NCBI RefSeq assembly: GCF_013368755.1
Contig: NC_049562.1
Coordinates: forward strand, 5,828,001-5,892,000
Reading direction: 5' to 3'
DNA from: Talaromyces rugulosus
Taxonomy: Eukaryota > Ascomycota > Eurotiomycetes > Eurotiales > Trichocomaceae
Length of the DNA stretch: 64,000 nt
In this document: positions 33,290 to 44,902 of the stretch, piece by piece
How positions within the stretch are numbered: the stretch's first letter is position 1
Layout of the letters: each line of letters opens with the position of its first letter
Translations under genes and position numbers: made by a program
The notes under the pieces: model-generated
The model's input: only the letters and a program-made list of their open reading frames with translations
The model's database searches: none
What the model was told of the DNA's origin: nothing

Positions 33290-36200
33290 CTAGAAAAGTC
33301 CGTCGATTTCGCCGGTCACAGGGTCGACATCGACATTCAAGTAACCAGGAGCCGTAGGCAGACCAGGGATGGTCTGGATATCGGCAGCAAGGGCATACCT
33401 AAACAACTATTAGCAATTGAAGATTTGGCTATTATAGAAAGTAGTAACTCACAAGTATCCTGCTCCAGCAGAGAGTCTCACGTCGCGAACCGGCACCGTA
33501 AAGCCAGTTGGAGCACCTTTAAGAGCAGGGTCATGACTGAGCGAGTACTGAGTCTTGGCCACACAGATAGGCAGGTTTCCGTATCCTTGCTTGGTGTACG
33601 TGTCCACCTTCTTCTGCGCCAGCTCGCTGAACTCGACCTTGTCGGCTCCGTACATGATCCGTGCGATCTTGTCGATGCGCTCCTGCACTGTACCGTCGAG
33701 CTCGTAGAGCAGCTTGAAGTCCTTGGGCTGCGAGCTGGCAGTGATGACGCTCTTGGCGAGGTCGACAGCACCGGCACCACCCTCGGCCCAGTGGTTCGCT
33801 GGGACAGCATCTTCGGCGCCCGCGGCAATAGCCTCTTCGCGAATAACTGCAATTTCGGCATCGGTGTCGGTCTCGAACTTGTTAACGGCAACAACAACGG
33901 GGATACCGTATTGTTTGGCGTTTTGGATGTGCTTGCGCAAGTTGATGCAGCCTTTGCGGAGGATTTCCACATTCTCAGTTCTGTACACTTCAGGCAGAGC
34001 CGCACCAGGTGAGATCTCTGGACCACCACCGTGAACCTTGAGGGCACGGACAGTCGCAACAACGACGACAACGTCTGGCACCAGTCCGGAGGATCGGCAC
34101 TTGATGTTGAAGAAGCGCTCTCCTCCCATGGTGAAGTCAAATCCGGCTTCCGTGACCACGAAACCTGTCTTGTCGTTGTGGTCTTCATCAGGTTCAGTAC
34201 CAGCCAGCTTCAACGCCAGTCTGTCAGCAACAACAGAGTTGGCACCGATACTAATGTTGGCAAAAGGACCGGCGTGGACAAACACCGGCGTACCCTCCAA
34301 ACTCTGCATCAGGTTAGGCTTAACGGCATCTTTCATCAACGCTGCAAGAGCACCGCCGGCGCCAATGTCATCGCAAGTGACTGGATCTCCATTCTTCGAT
34401 GTTGCAACGACCATCTTTCCAAGTCGCTCTCGCATATCTTCCAAGTCGCTGCTGAGGGCTAGGATAGCCATACACTCGCTGGCCACTGAGATATCAAATC
34501 CAGTCTGGCGAGTGAGACCTCTCTCTGTAGGCGCCTGGCCGATGGTAACTCCACGGAGGTGGCGGTCATTGACGTCGAGGACACGGCGCCAAGTGATGGT
34601 TTCAGGGTCGATATCCAGACGAGCAAAACGGTGAATCTCGTCTTCGGTGAGTTCATTCGGGTCGGTCTTGGTAATGCCAAGTTTCTTCAGGCGACGGAAC
34701 ATGATGGGCTGGAATTCACGCTTGCCCTTCTTAGCGGGGACGAGGCGCTTGTATAGCGCTCCATCCTTTTGAGTGGCTTCGTGGAACATGCGAGTGTCGA
34801 TAGCGGCAGCCAAAAGGTTGTTGGCCGCAGTGATTGCGTGGATGTCACCTGTCAAGTGAAGGTTGAACTCGTCCATGGGAATAACCTGACTGTAACCACC
34901 ACCAGCGGCACCTCCCTTGATACCGAAAGTCGGGCCCTGACTGGGTTGTCGCACGTTGGCGAACACGATTCTGTTCAAGTGCGCTCCCAGAGCCTGAGTC
35001 AACCCCATTGTAGTGGTTGACTTGCCTTCGCCCAAAGGTGTAGGCGTGATACCCGTGACAAGGATATAGCGGCCATTGCGACGGTGCGCAAGACGGTCCA
35101 AGACAGACAGACTGACCTTGGCCTTGGTGTGGCCGTATGGCTCTAGTTCATTAGCGGCGATGCCAATCTCAGAAGCGAGCTTAGTGATGGACTTTGGGTG
35201 CTGTGCACGAGAAATGGCAATGTCTGACGGAACGGGTGTTTGCAATTTGATGGGCAGAGGAATAATGTGGCGGTCCTTTTGCTTCTCAAAGTACTCTTTG
35301 GCAGAGCTGACCACGTTCCGTAGGAGCATAGCGACAGTCATAGGACCGACGCCACCAGGAACAGGGGTGATCTGAGATGCAACTTCCACAGCAGACTCGA
35401 AATGAACGTCTCCAACAAGTCGTTGACCGGACTTTTTCGATTCATCGGGAATGTAATTGGTACCAACGTCAATGACCACAGCGCCGGGCTTGAGCTGGTC
35501 GCCCTTGATAAACTCGGGCTGTCCAATGGCCGCGACGACAATATCCGCTCGCTTCAAAATGTCGGTCAGGTTCTTGGTCTTGGAGTGGCAGACAGTCACA
35601 GTGGCATCGGCACTCTTGAGCAGGTAGCTGACGGGGCTGCCAACGATGTCGCTGCGTCCCAACACCACGGCGTCCTTGCCAGAAGGGTCAACGCCGCTCA
35701 CTCGGAGAAGCTCCATAACACCCTGGGGCGTGCAGGGAACAAACAGGGGACGGCCGCCTCGCTTGGCGAGCTCGCCGATGTTGATAGCTCCAAAGCCGTC
35801 GACATCTTTGGCGTCCGAAACGGCCGAGGTGACAGTGTGCTCGGAAATGTGACTGGGAAGCGGGAGCTGGACGAGGATGCCATGCACGGCGGAGTCGTTG
35901 TTGGACTTTTCAATCTCGAAGAGGAGCTCTGCCTCTGTAATGGTGTCTGGGAACTTGGTAATGGTGCATACAATATTGGCCTAAAGCACGAGTTAGTTTT
36001 TGTTACTTTTTCCGCGGGAAAGATCGGGAAACTTGCCTCTTCGGCGGCTTTCAATTTCATGCGAACATATGTGCCTAACGCAGGGTTAGTTTGTCGTTAG
36101 AACAAAAGTGCGCTGTAAAATTTCTTACTGGAGTCCGAGCGGTCACCAACTAGGATGCATTCGTTAGCGATTGCCCGAGTAGATAGATATAGATAGCGAA

Positions 36201-36593
36201 AAGAGGTTTTGACTAACCTTGGTAAATGACCAGATTCGGCCGGAACCTGGGATTCGAAGCCTGCAAGGTTGTGATCTCGTCCTTCAGCTTCTCCCGAATA
36301 TCCTTTGCGATGGCATTGCCATCAATCTTGGTGCCCGTCATGTTGTTTTTGATGGTGGAATACGGGCTCCGGGCAAGCAGCAGCAGCTCTTGTCGTCTCG
36401 ACGGGCGAGCAGCCAATCTAGTAGTAGCAGGGAACGTGCAGAAAGTGCGCGATAATGATGATGAGAGCCCTCGGTAGGCAGTCGACAAGCCTGAAGTCGT
36501 CGCCAGGATGGAATTGGACTGACGACTGGCGAGGGAAACCTGGTGAGATAAGGACGCAGCGTGGCGGGGTAGCTGCAGCGCCGAGCAACCCAT
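33290..36593 (-). CDS. ADE3/MIS1: Trifunctional C1-tetrahydrofolate synthase
   Basis: Interconverts one-carbon forms of THF: methylene-THF dehydrogenase, methenyl-THF cyclohydrolase and formyl-THF synthetase, feeding purine, thymidylate and methionine synthesis. The ATG at 36593 adds about 84 residues of Arg/Ser-rich mitochondrial presequence ending [11 protein letters not shown] second in-frame ATG at 36341 ([19 protein letters not shown]) is the normal cytosolic start. The D/C domain shows [49 protein letters not shown] and [16 protein letters not shown]. The synthetase domain shows the ATP loop [14 protein letters not shown] and later [12 protein letters not shown]. Four introns split the first 120 residues; another precedes the last exon, which ends GEIDGLF. 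One gene may make both forms, instead of the yeast pair ADE3/MIS1. Divergent from eIF3i. Confidence 0.97.
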
Positions 36594-37378
36594 GAGCTTT
36601 TGAGGACCAGGCGGCCCGTACGCAGCACAACTTTCGGTTTCCGATGAGGGGGGGCACTGCAAGTCGACCTGCGTTCGGGCTAATGGTAGGGTTAGCCGGG
36701 CAATTGATAGGTAATTGTCATGCAGTGAGCAGTGAGCATTAATTGAGGTGTGATAAAGGATCAAGGACGGGATCCTTCTTGTCTCACGGGAAACCCAGTC
36801 AACAATTAAAGACCAAGATCATAAGCAGGACTTACATAACAAAAATGGTAAAAAATTAAACTGGTGCGACAGGTACCTGTTCTACTTATTGCAAGGAAGA
36901 ATCTAGTAATCAAACTCCACCGGCCCTGGCAGTATCGATAAAACAATCTAAAAAATCTAAAAAATCTCCCGCTTGCAGTCAAGACCTCATGCCTGTCGCT
37001 GTAATTTATCGTAATTTTGGTATCCAGCATTCGTTCTCCGGTACCTTGGGCTAGTCCACATGCGACCAGCCGCCCTGATCCCGACTCAAGAAAGGGCTGA
37101 GCCCTACCCGGAAATACTCGTGCTCCGGTCACCGTAATACGGTTCCGTACGCGTCCCGGAGGCGAGGCGCAACAGGTCTTGGCACGGGTCCCGCCATAGT
37201 GTGCGATGAAATTATCGTTACGCCTTGCTATCGACGAGGTGGATGAGATTGCCTTGAATCACACTCCCCGCTACGATTCCCCACCAAGACGTGCAGGTCT
37301 TTCAACAACAAGGCCCGAAAAGAAAAAGGACGTTTTTCACTCTTTTTTAAGGACTGCATCTGTATCTGTCGGCCCACG
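36594..37378. promoter_or_regulatory. Divergent promoter, C1-THF synthase / eIF3i
   Basis: About 785 bp between the two start codons. No gene is supported. Two growth-linked genes share it, so coordinated regulation is possible but not shown. Confidence 0.45.
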
Positions 37379-38598
37379 ATGAGGCCTATCCTTCTTCAAG
37401 GCCATGTTCGTTGATCCCCCCGCAAAAAAAAAAAAAAAAGGTCTTTTCTGATCCTTGATGGCGGTAACTAACACACCGTAGGAACGGTCTTTGAACCAGA
37501 TCAAATTCAACCGCGACGGCGATCTTCTCTTCTCAGTGGCCAAGGACAAGATTCTTTGCGTGTGGTACTCGGCCAACGGCGAGCGTCTCGGAACATACCA
37601 AGGGCACCAGGGTGCCATTTGGACAGTCGATGTCAGTCCCAACACAGTGCTCGCCGCCACGGGCTCGGCAGACAACTCGGTTCGCCTGTGGAATATCAAG
37701 ACCGGCGAGTGCGTCAAAGTGTGGGAGTTCCCGACTGCCGTGAAGCGAGTCGAGTTCAGCCCCGATGGAAGCCGCATTCTGGCTGTGACGGAGAAGCGCA
37801 TGGGTTACTTGGGAACGATCGTTGTGTTTGATATCCGCTACGGTGATGGCGATGGAAACGACCTGGACGACCAGACGGATGAGCCGAGCTTGAAGATTAC
37901 TTGTGAAGACAGCAAGGCTACTGTTGCCGGATGGAGCTATCTCAGCAAGTTTATCATTGCCGGACACGAAGACGGCACCGTCAGCCAATATGACGCCAAG
38001 GTATGTTTGAGTCTTTTTCGTTGTTGCTTTCGTTTTCCCCCCTTCTAACAGTGGCCAGACTGGTGAGCAACTGGAAAACGTCGAGGCCCACGAGGCCGAT
38101 ATGCAGATCAACGACATTCAATTCTCTGCCGACCGCACATATTTCATCACAGCCTCCAAGGACAAATCCGCCAAGGTATTATTTCTCTCTCTCTTTCTAT
38201 ACTCTAGACATATTATTCACATTTTTCTTCTTTTCCAGATCCTCTCAAGCCGCAACCTCGCCATTCTCAAGACCTTCCCCGCCGACACCCCTCTCAACAC
38301 GGCCGCCCTGACCTCGAAAAAGGACTACGTTATCCTCGGCGGTGGCCAAGCCGCCATGGATGTCACAACGACATCGGCGCGCCAGGGTAAATTCGAAGCC
38401 CGCTTCTACCACAAGATCTTCGAGGACGAGATTGGCCGTGTGCGCGGCCACTTTGGTCCCCTCAACACTATTGCCGCTCACCCGGCTGGCACCGCCTATG
38501 CCTCTGGTGGAGAGGACGGATACGTGCGTGTGCATCACTTTGACAAGTCGTATTTTGATTTCATGTACGAGGTTGAGCGGGAGCAGTTGAGACGGTAA
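37379..38598 (+). CDS. TIF34: Translation initiation factor eIF3 subunit i (WD40)
   Basis: Core eIF3 subunit that helps load mRNA and the 43S complex; it binds eIF3b and eIF3g. The first exon is only 27 nt (37379-37405, MRPILLQGH). An intron containing an A16 run follows, and exon 2 opens at 37482 with [20 protein letters not shown]. Further introns are at about 38001-38059 and about 38176-38239. Seven WD40 blades are readable, for example [26 protein letters not shown] and [13 protein letters not shown] followed by [15 protein letters not shown]. It ends EVEREQLRR. Length of about 340 residues is normal. The tiny first exon was recovered from the family start [13 protein letters not shown]. 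Confidence 0.97.
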
Positions 38599-39158
38599 GC
38601 AAAATGAACGAACGTATTACGTGTGTCATGAGGTTGGACTTTTTTTTTTAAGAAAAAAAAAAAGAAACTAGAGGAAGGGGAAATCTCCAGGTATCCTCAT
38701 GGGAGACTTATTAGATGAGATAAACTCTTCTTGAAAAGTGTCTCCCTTTTCATATATTATGCAGCAACGGAGTTGGTAATAATGTCATTTTGTTTCTTAC
38801 TTTTTAATGTGAATTTATATCTTATCATTCAAATGTTCACAAAAAGAAAAATGTTTTACAAAAAAAAAAAACTGTTCAAAAATCGATCGTAAAATTCTTT
38901 CTATTCTATCTGATCGAGACCATACATGTAGAGGCAAAAACAAAAGTATAAAAAAACCCCCGAATGTGCGTATAAAAAAACCGGCGCTCCTCCCGGTCGA
39001 CTCATTCCATCCATGTCATACCGTACTTGATGGTCATGAAGCTAAACGACAAAAAAAAAGAAGAAAGGATCACATGAAAAGGAAGAAATTGTTTCCCCTG
39101 TTGATAAATGAATACACATTTTCACTTAGCAGAAAGAGAGAGATAAAAAAAAATTTTT
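38599..39158. other. Intergenic, convergent, A-rich
   Basis: About 560 bp with many A or T homopolymers between the eIF3i and MBF1 stops. No gene is seen. Confidence 0.5.
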
Positions 39159-39689
39159 TTACTTCTTCTTAGGAAACTTCTCCGTTCCAATGTCCGATCC
39201 TCGTAACTTGATGTTGAGCACACGCTCCATCGAACTCAGAACCTTTTGATCTGGGTTGGCAGTACCCCGCTCCATATCCTGCACAATAGTAACGGTTGTG
39301 TTGCACTTGGTGGCGAGTTCCTTTTGGGTCATCTTGTAACCTTCCTCGGTTCGGCGGCGCTTGATCGCGTCGCCGACTTCGCCGCCAACGGATTTGGGCT
39401 TAATGATGTCGTCGCTGCGGTCGACTTTGGTCAAGTGTTGGCCTTCGGGGGCGCCAGTGCGGCCAGCCTTTTAGAGTGTGTTAATATTGATGAAAAAAAG
39501 AAAAAAAAGAGTGAGAGAGAATAAACTTACGGCATTGCCGGTGGCGTACTTCTTCTCAGTGCCGATGACAAGACCAGATCGCTGGGCTGCATTGAGAGCA
39601 CTGCGGCCCTTGACAACGGTCTCGCGCTGCGCAGTGCCGCCACGGTGCTTGGTACCGATACGGGTGACGTTGCTCCAGTCGTCAGACAT
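39159..39689 (-). CDS. MBF1: Multiprotein-bridging factor 1
   Basis: Small coactivator that links bZIP activators (Gcn4/CpcA type) to TBP and also protects stalled ribosomes from frameshifting. Two exons: about 39532-39689 ([18 protein letters not shown] onward, ending TGNA) and 39159 to about 39471. The MBF1 N-terminal domain is followed by a cro-type helix-turn-helix ([20 protein letters not shown], then [20 protein letters not shown]) and a basic end KFPKKK. About 156 residues, as in other filamentous fungi. The promoter side faces the amidophosphoribosyltransferase 3' end. Confidence 0.97.
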
Positions 39690-40375
39690 TTTTTGATGAT
39701 TTTTTGAGATGAAAATATAATTTATTCGGTATTTTTATTTGTCGTTGTTGGAGGACGTTCGCTGAGAAAGGCGAAAGGGCACGTGTGGCGGTGGTCAGAT
39801 GGGCGAAGGCGGGGGGTTTTGTTGAGTGGCAATGAACCGATATAGAAGTATCTGGCCTCTTATTCGGTTTGTGTAGAGGTTGATGGGTTGGTTGTGTTGG
39901 GATGGAGCGTTGATGGGTCGTTGACAGAGAAAAGGTGCTGAGGTATATGTAGGTTGGAGAAAGAAGGTGAGTCGAGGTGAGTCAGTCAGGTTCGGGGAGG
40001 CGCTCACTCTCGCTATGAAGAAGCTTCTCGATGCCCGGCGACGCAGGCGTGTCATTGGCGGGGCCCGTGGAGGGGCGAAGGCGGTGTGTCTCCGCTGCGC
40101 CTTGCCGTTTTGGGAGCCCGCTCTCTTACAGTATACAACAACACTATTGCTTCAATAACCATAATCATGATTGTTATCTTCATGTATGACTCGTCATTAA
40201 CGTTAATGTCTTCTAAGTCCTGGCACATTCTATCTACCGCTCTTTCAAACATGGTCATGCCATATACTCTTATCCAAGCGCCATGTTTGAGCAAATAAAC
40301 TGAGAAAAATCTATGAAGAAAAACGAAACGAAAAATCACGACCCTGCTGCGGAAACCCATTAGAAAAATAATGGT
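39690..40375. other. Intergenic, MBF1 promoter
   Basis: About 690 bp. It holds the MBF1 upstream region and the 3' UTR of the purine gene. No gene is seen. Confidence 0.5.
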
Positions 40376-42244
40376 TTAATGTCGTCCACTGTCCGAGGCC
40401 ACGTTATGCAGACTGATATCTTCACGCCTGGCCTTGTCTACCATGGTCGGCCCACTGCTCGCCACCTGCTGGCCGGTGCTGTGCGACGCAGCCTGTTTCT
40501 GTTTTGATTTCTGGTTGTGCAGCTCCGCAAGATGCTCGATATAGCCATCTGGCACGTGAGTGATATAACTTCCACAGAACACACCCACTTCGAACGATTT
40601 GGGCCCGTTGGGAGGAGAAAGCTCGACGCATGCGGACTTGAGATCGTCCAGGTCCTGGAAAATGACCTCTTCGGCACCAATGTTCCGGGCAATGGCGAAC
40701 CGGTCCTTGTCGGACGCAATCAGCTCTGCCGGCGACGCCAACGCGATTCCGTAAAGATGGGGGTGTGTGATGGGGGGCGCGCAGCTGGCGAAGATGACTT
40801 TTCGAGCGCCGGCCTCCCGGGCCATGGCGACAATTTCTCGGCTTGTTGTGCCTCGGACAATACTGTCGTCAACCAGCAGCACGCATTTGCCAGAAAAGTC
40901 CTCGTCGATAGTGCTCAGCTTTCTACGGACTCCCTTTTGTCGCGCATTTTGACCGGGCATGATGAACGTGCGGAAAACGTATCGGTTCTTGACGAACCCT
41001 TCACGATACGGAAGACCCAATCGCTGGGCAACGCTGAATGCAGACGGGTTGGAAGTCTCAGGGATTGGAATAACGGCGTCAATCTCCTTGATTCCTTTGT
41101 CCCCTAAAATGCTTTTGATCTTGTCTGCCAGCTTATCTCCCATCCTCTGACGGCTGGAGTGAACACCGATGCCATCAATGACAGTATCTGGGCGCGCAAA
41201 GTAGACATATTCGAAGATGTCAGGAGAGTAGGCCTGCTGCTCAGCAACCTGGCGGAACGCGGGAGCCTGGCCCTTTCGGATGAACACGGCCTGGCCCGGC
41301 ATCACATCACGAATGTTGCGAAACCCGAGCTGTCGTAGAGCAATGCTTTCCGATGCGAACATGTAGTCCGTAGCACCGGGAAGGGTGTCCGACGGGCGTT
41401 CTCCGAGAACCAGTGGACGAATACCATGAGAATCGCGGAAAGCCAAGATACCTATGAGTAAAAATCAGTACTTGAAACCAGGGCATGGTATATATATCAA
41501 GGTCACTAACCGTAGCCGGCCACCATGGCGGTACAGGCCCAACCTCCCTGACACCGCTGGTACATGCGCGACAGAGAATCAAAGATATCCTCCTGGTTCA
41601 CACGAGCCTTTCCGGTCTCGTTCAGCTCATTGGCAAAGATATTCAGCATCAACTCGCTGTCGCTGTCGGTGTTGATGTGTCGGTGAGCGTTCTTGTCGAG
41701 AAACTCGCGCAGTTCTTTGGCGTTGACAAGGTTTCCATTGTGTGCCAGGCAGATGCCGTACGGACTGTTCACGTAAAAGGGCTGAGCTTCGGCGCTGGAG
41801 TCTGAGCCGGCGGTGGGATAGCGAAGGTGACCAACGCCCATGGAACCGGGTCTGCAAACAAATTCGCATGTTAGTCAAGGCAATACATGAGACAACACAA
41901 TTCTTCAACTTACAAATCTTGAACCCGTCTGCCCTCATCGAAGACCTATTGAAAGAATAAAAGTCAGCAATTGCATACAAACAAAAGTATTTCCATCAAC
42001 GTCGCGGGGTGGGGGGAAATCAGCAAGTGCAAAGCATCCATGACAACTTGCTCACCTTTCCAGCCATGCCATTTCCCTTGCACTGATAGATGCGACCACC
42101 GGCAGCACAAGTAGCTATGCCACACGCATCCTGGCCGCGATGCTGAAGATAATACAACGACTCATGTAACGTCGCAGCAGCCTTGCATGGAAACTGTGGA
42201 TCGTCGCCAATATGGCCCAAAATCAGACCAAGAATACCACACAT
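40376..42244 (-). CDS. ADE4: Amidophosphoribosyltransferase
   Basis: First committed step of purine synthesis: glutamine plus PRPP to 5-phosphoribosylamine. The start [13 protein letters not shown] puts the nucleophilic Cys at position 2 with no propeptide. The glutaminase half shows [25 protein letters not shown] and LAHNGNLVN. The transferase half carries the PRPP loop [14 protein letters not shown] and ends with a polar tail. Exons are separated by introns at about 41993-42052 (after GNGMAGK), about 41853-41945, and about 41451-41508 (before [16 protein letters not shown]). Total about 580 residues, normal for fungi. With C1-THF synthase 4 kb away it adds a second purine gene, though fungi do not usually cluster these and proximity may be chance. 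Confidence 0.97.
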
Positions 42245-43329
42245 CTTTGTAAACTTTTTCAGAATGAAAAAAGGAATGTGAGGTGAAAAAAAAAAAGGGG
42301 AAACCGAGCTTCGATTAGCAACTGAATGCCTCGAAGAAGTTCTAGAAAAAAAAGTTTTCTCCTTCGTTCCCGGAAAAATCGGCGATAGAGGGGAATTTTT
42401 TGGAGTTGAATCTTACCTGTTTAGGCAGGCGGTCAACCCGGCAAGTCGCGTGGGGTAGGCCGGAAAAGCGACTAATACGGATAAGCCGGTTATGTATTTT
42501 ACCGTCACGGCATGGTTTGGTTTGTTACGCCTGACAACCGAGATCCGGTGTTTACTATTAGCCTGCATAGAAGAGAAACAAGTACTACAGGAATTGTGAC
42601 ATCCAGGATATACTACTCAGAAGCAAACGATGTTCAAACTCATTTCAATATACATAAATCAACAAGTTCAACTAGATAGACGCGGTTAACAAAAGAAAAG
42701 AGTCCAAGCGAGAAAAAGGGTGACTGGTTTTCAAGTAAAAGAGCAAACTGAGACTAAAGAATGTTGAGCAAGTCATCCACCAAAAGGGTAAACAACAGGG
42801 CTCCGAATTATAAACAAGAAAACAAAAAAAAAAAAAAACTTGGGTTTAAATCGGGTCATTGTTCACGCGCACCCAGCGCGCTTCGGACGTTGGTAATCGT
42901 CTCAAGTTCCATCAAACCGTAGACCCCTCTATTAAAACGGCCAAAAGCATGCAATGATAAAAGAAAGGCGAACCATTCGAGAATAGGTGACATGTATGCC
43001 CGGAGAAAGTTTGCAGAGACCAAGAGGTCGGCCGTGTATCCAGTAGACCGACCGTTGGCGACGTTCTGTCGGTTCTTTGATATTGTATACCGACCGCAAG
43101 TTCGTGTGTGTAAATGAGTACCAAAAGTTCGCAACCAATGATGATGGACACGATGTTGTTTGTCCTATATAACCGCAATACCTATCACAAACGTGATAAA
43201 CATGACATTCGCCATCAACGCCATTTCCAGAATGCGCAAACCAGAAATCAATCCCATTCAAGAAAACTCAACCCAAACGATGGATTTGGAAAACAGGGTA
43301 AAGCAACAAGAAGGACCGAACACGTCAAC
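42245..43329. other. Intergenic, ADE4 promoter and SH3-gene 3' UTR
   Basis: About 1.1 kb between two minus-strand genes. It has an A16-like homopolymer near 42822-42838. Overlapping short minus-strand frames around 42860-43260 do not resemble known proteins. Confidence 0.45.
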
Positions 43330-44217
43330 TTAGAAAATACCGTTGACGATGTTGGATCCTATCGTGGCACCAGCACCGAAGATTGCTGCGAAGAATTGTT
43401 AACGAATATGTAAGGCACCGATGGAGATAAAATAGTACTCACCCGCATTACCCATCTTCTTTCCAAACTTCTTGCCGTGTTCCTCGAATTTACTTCGACG
43501 CGGGTCATTCGCAGCAACGGGGCCACCGCTTTGGCTGACATCAAGTGGCATATTTCCGTAGTTTGTAGGCTGAGACAAGGCAGCCTTCTCGTCAAGGACC
43601 TTGACATAGCTTCTGGGGAAAATACCCTCCAAGCCTGTTCGTTCGTTGCGGCCACGCCACCCTAGATTCATCATTAGCATCAAGACTAACCAACAATATA
43701 GTCGACAAAATAGAAACAAAGGGCGACGGAATAAAGAAAAAAAAAAGGTCATACAGTCGTTATTCATGTGCTCGAGAACCTGAATATTATCCTGGGGCTG
43801 CAAGGCGAGGTCCCCGGCATCAGTGGGAGCGTATGCATACAAGGCCGATGCAGTCGACAGAACCGGGGGTGTGTGAGCATACGCCGGGGGCGGCACTGGA
43901 GACGTGTACTGCGGCTGGATTGGAGCCTTCTCGCTGATGGCAGTATTGGCCAGCTGGTTTGTGGGAGGGTCGTAGGACGGCGTCGAAACCGGCGATTGCA
44001 CCACGGGGGCCGCGGCGAGAGGAATAGGTGCACGCCCTTCTGTTGGTTCGGGTAATTGAGATAGGATGGAAGAAAGTTGCTGCTGCGTGATGACAGCCGA
44101 GTCTGCAAGGAACTCCAGCTCCTACAAAGGGCATCAGGGTCAGCACTGAAGGGATAAGAGACAGAGACGAATGTGATGACGGACACTGCGGATGTTACGT
44201 AGCGACCGGTTGGCCAT
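43330..44217 (-). CDS. SH3-domain protein, Lsb1/Pin3-like
   Basis: Cortical actin regulator type: Lsb1/Pin3 proteins bind Las17/WASP and affect prion formation in yeast. Exons: 44217 to about 44185 (MANRSLRNIRS), about 44122-43755, about 43664-43442, and the last from about 43386 to 43330 ending GATIGSNIVNGIF. The N-terminal helix (ELEFLADSAVITQQQLSSIL) and a Pro-rich linker precede one SH3 domain, ALYAYAPTDAGDLALQPQDN, with the WW pair (DWWRGRNERTGLEGIFPRSY) restored across intron 2. The C-terminal part has a basic KFGKKMGNA segment and a short hydrophobic end. About 225 residues. Family name is by architecture. Confidence 0.85.
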
Positions 44218-44902
44218 GGCTGTAGAAAAATCACCCTGCGACGCCATGTGAGATTCGGGGAACAGGACCGAGAGCGAGCGAGGTCACCCCTAGGCAGATA
44301 GGCAGCGAATTTTCCGGATGCAAAGACGTGAAGATGGACGGGTTGCTTGATGGATGGAAACAGGACGATCGATGGAAGGAGGCGATGATGATGAGGACGC
44401 AGAAGCGAAGGGCACGTCCGTTGGGGGGGGGGGTTGTTGCATGGAGGATCACGGATCGTTCTCAGTGGCAGCAGGGCCGCGTTAGTGAGTCGCAGAGCGG
44501 AGTAGGGCGGGCTCGGCGGGTAGTTTAGGCTGGAGCAAAGCCACGCTGGTGGGCCTCCCGCCCTGTCCACATTATTGTTCTTTACGAATACGGCGTGCTA
44601 GTGACACTGAAGACTCGTCGATAATAGCCCGGTTCTATTATTATTATTATCACGCAGTATCTATGAAATACATGAACTCTATGAAACCTATGAAATAGCC
44701 ATAAACACAATCAACACATGCAAAAAGAAGGAGTAGGAGAAAAAAACAACCGCCACCAACATGACACGATGAAATAGGGCCAGAAATAGAACCGGAAACA
44801 GAACCAGAAATGAGATAGGAAAAAGATGCCCGTCGATAGTGGGTTTCGGTGGCTGTCCATCTCCTACCTGCTCTTGTTGGCTGCAGAATGTCGGTGATCG
44901 GG
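44218..44902. other. Intergenic
   Basis: About 685 bp with a G9 homopolymer near 44424-44433 and an (ATT) run near 44637-44652. It holds the SH3-gene upstream region and the transporter 3' UTR. No gene is seen. Confidence 0.45.

Noticed and set aside
33425..34634. Long plus-strand open frames opposite C1-THF synthase (about 195-200 codons)
   Set aside because: They are antisense shadows of a strongly conserved coding exon; composition follows the codon pattern of the real gene and nothing resembles a protein family.
36236..36256. String resembling a tRNA B box (ttcgaatcc type)
   Set aside because: It lies inside a C1-THF synthase exon and no A box or cloverleaf can be drawn around it.
37533..38117. 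194-codon minus-strand frame opposite eIF3i
   Set aside because: Shadow of the WD40 coding strand; no start context and no protein features.
30000..44217. A purine/one-carbon metabolic gene cluster
   Set aside because: The genes are on different strands with unrelated genes between them, and fungal primary metabolism genes are usually dispersed; proximity alone is weak evidence.
43764..44570. 268-codon minus-strand frame rich in Pro/Arg/Ser over the SH3 gene and its promoter
   Set aside because: Overlaps the SH3 exons in another frame, crosses a verified intron and promoter, and is low complexity.
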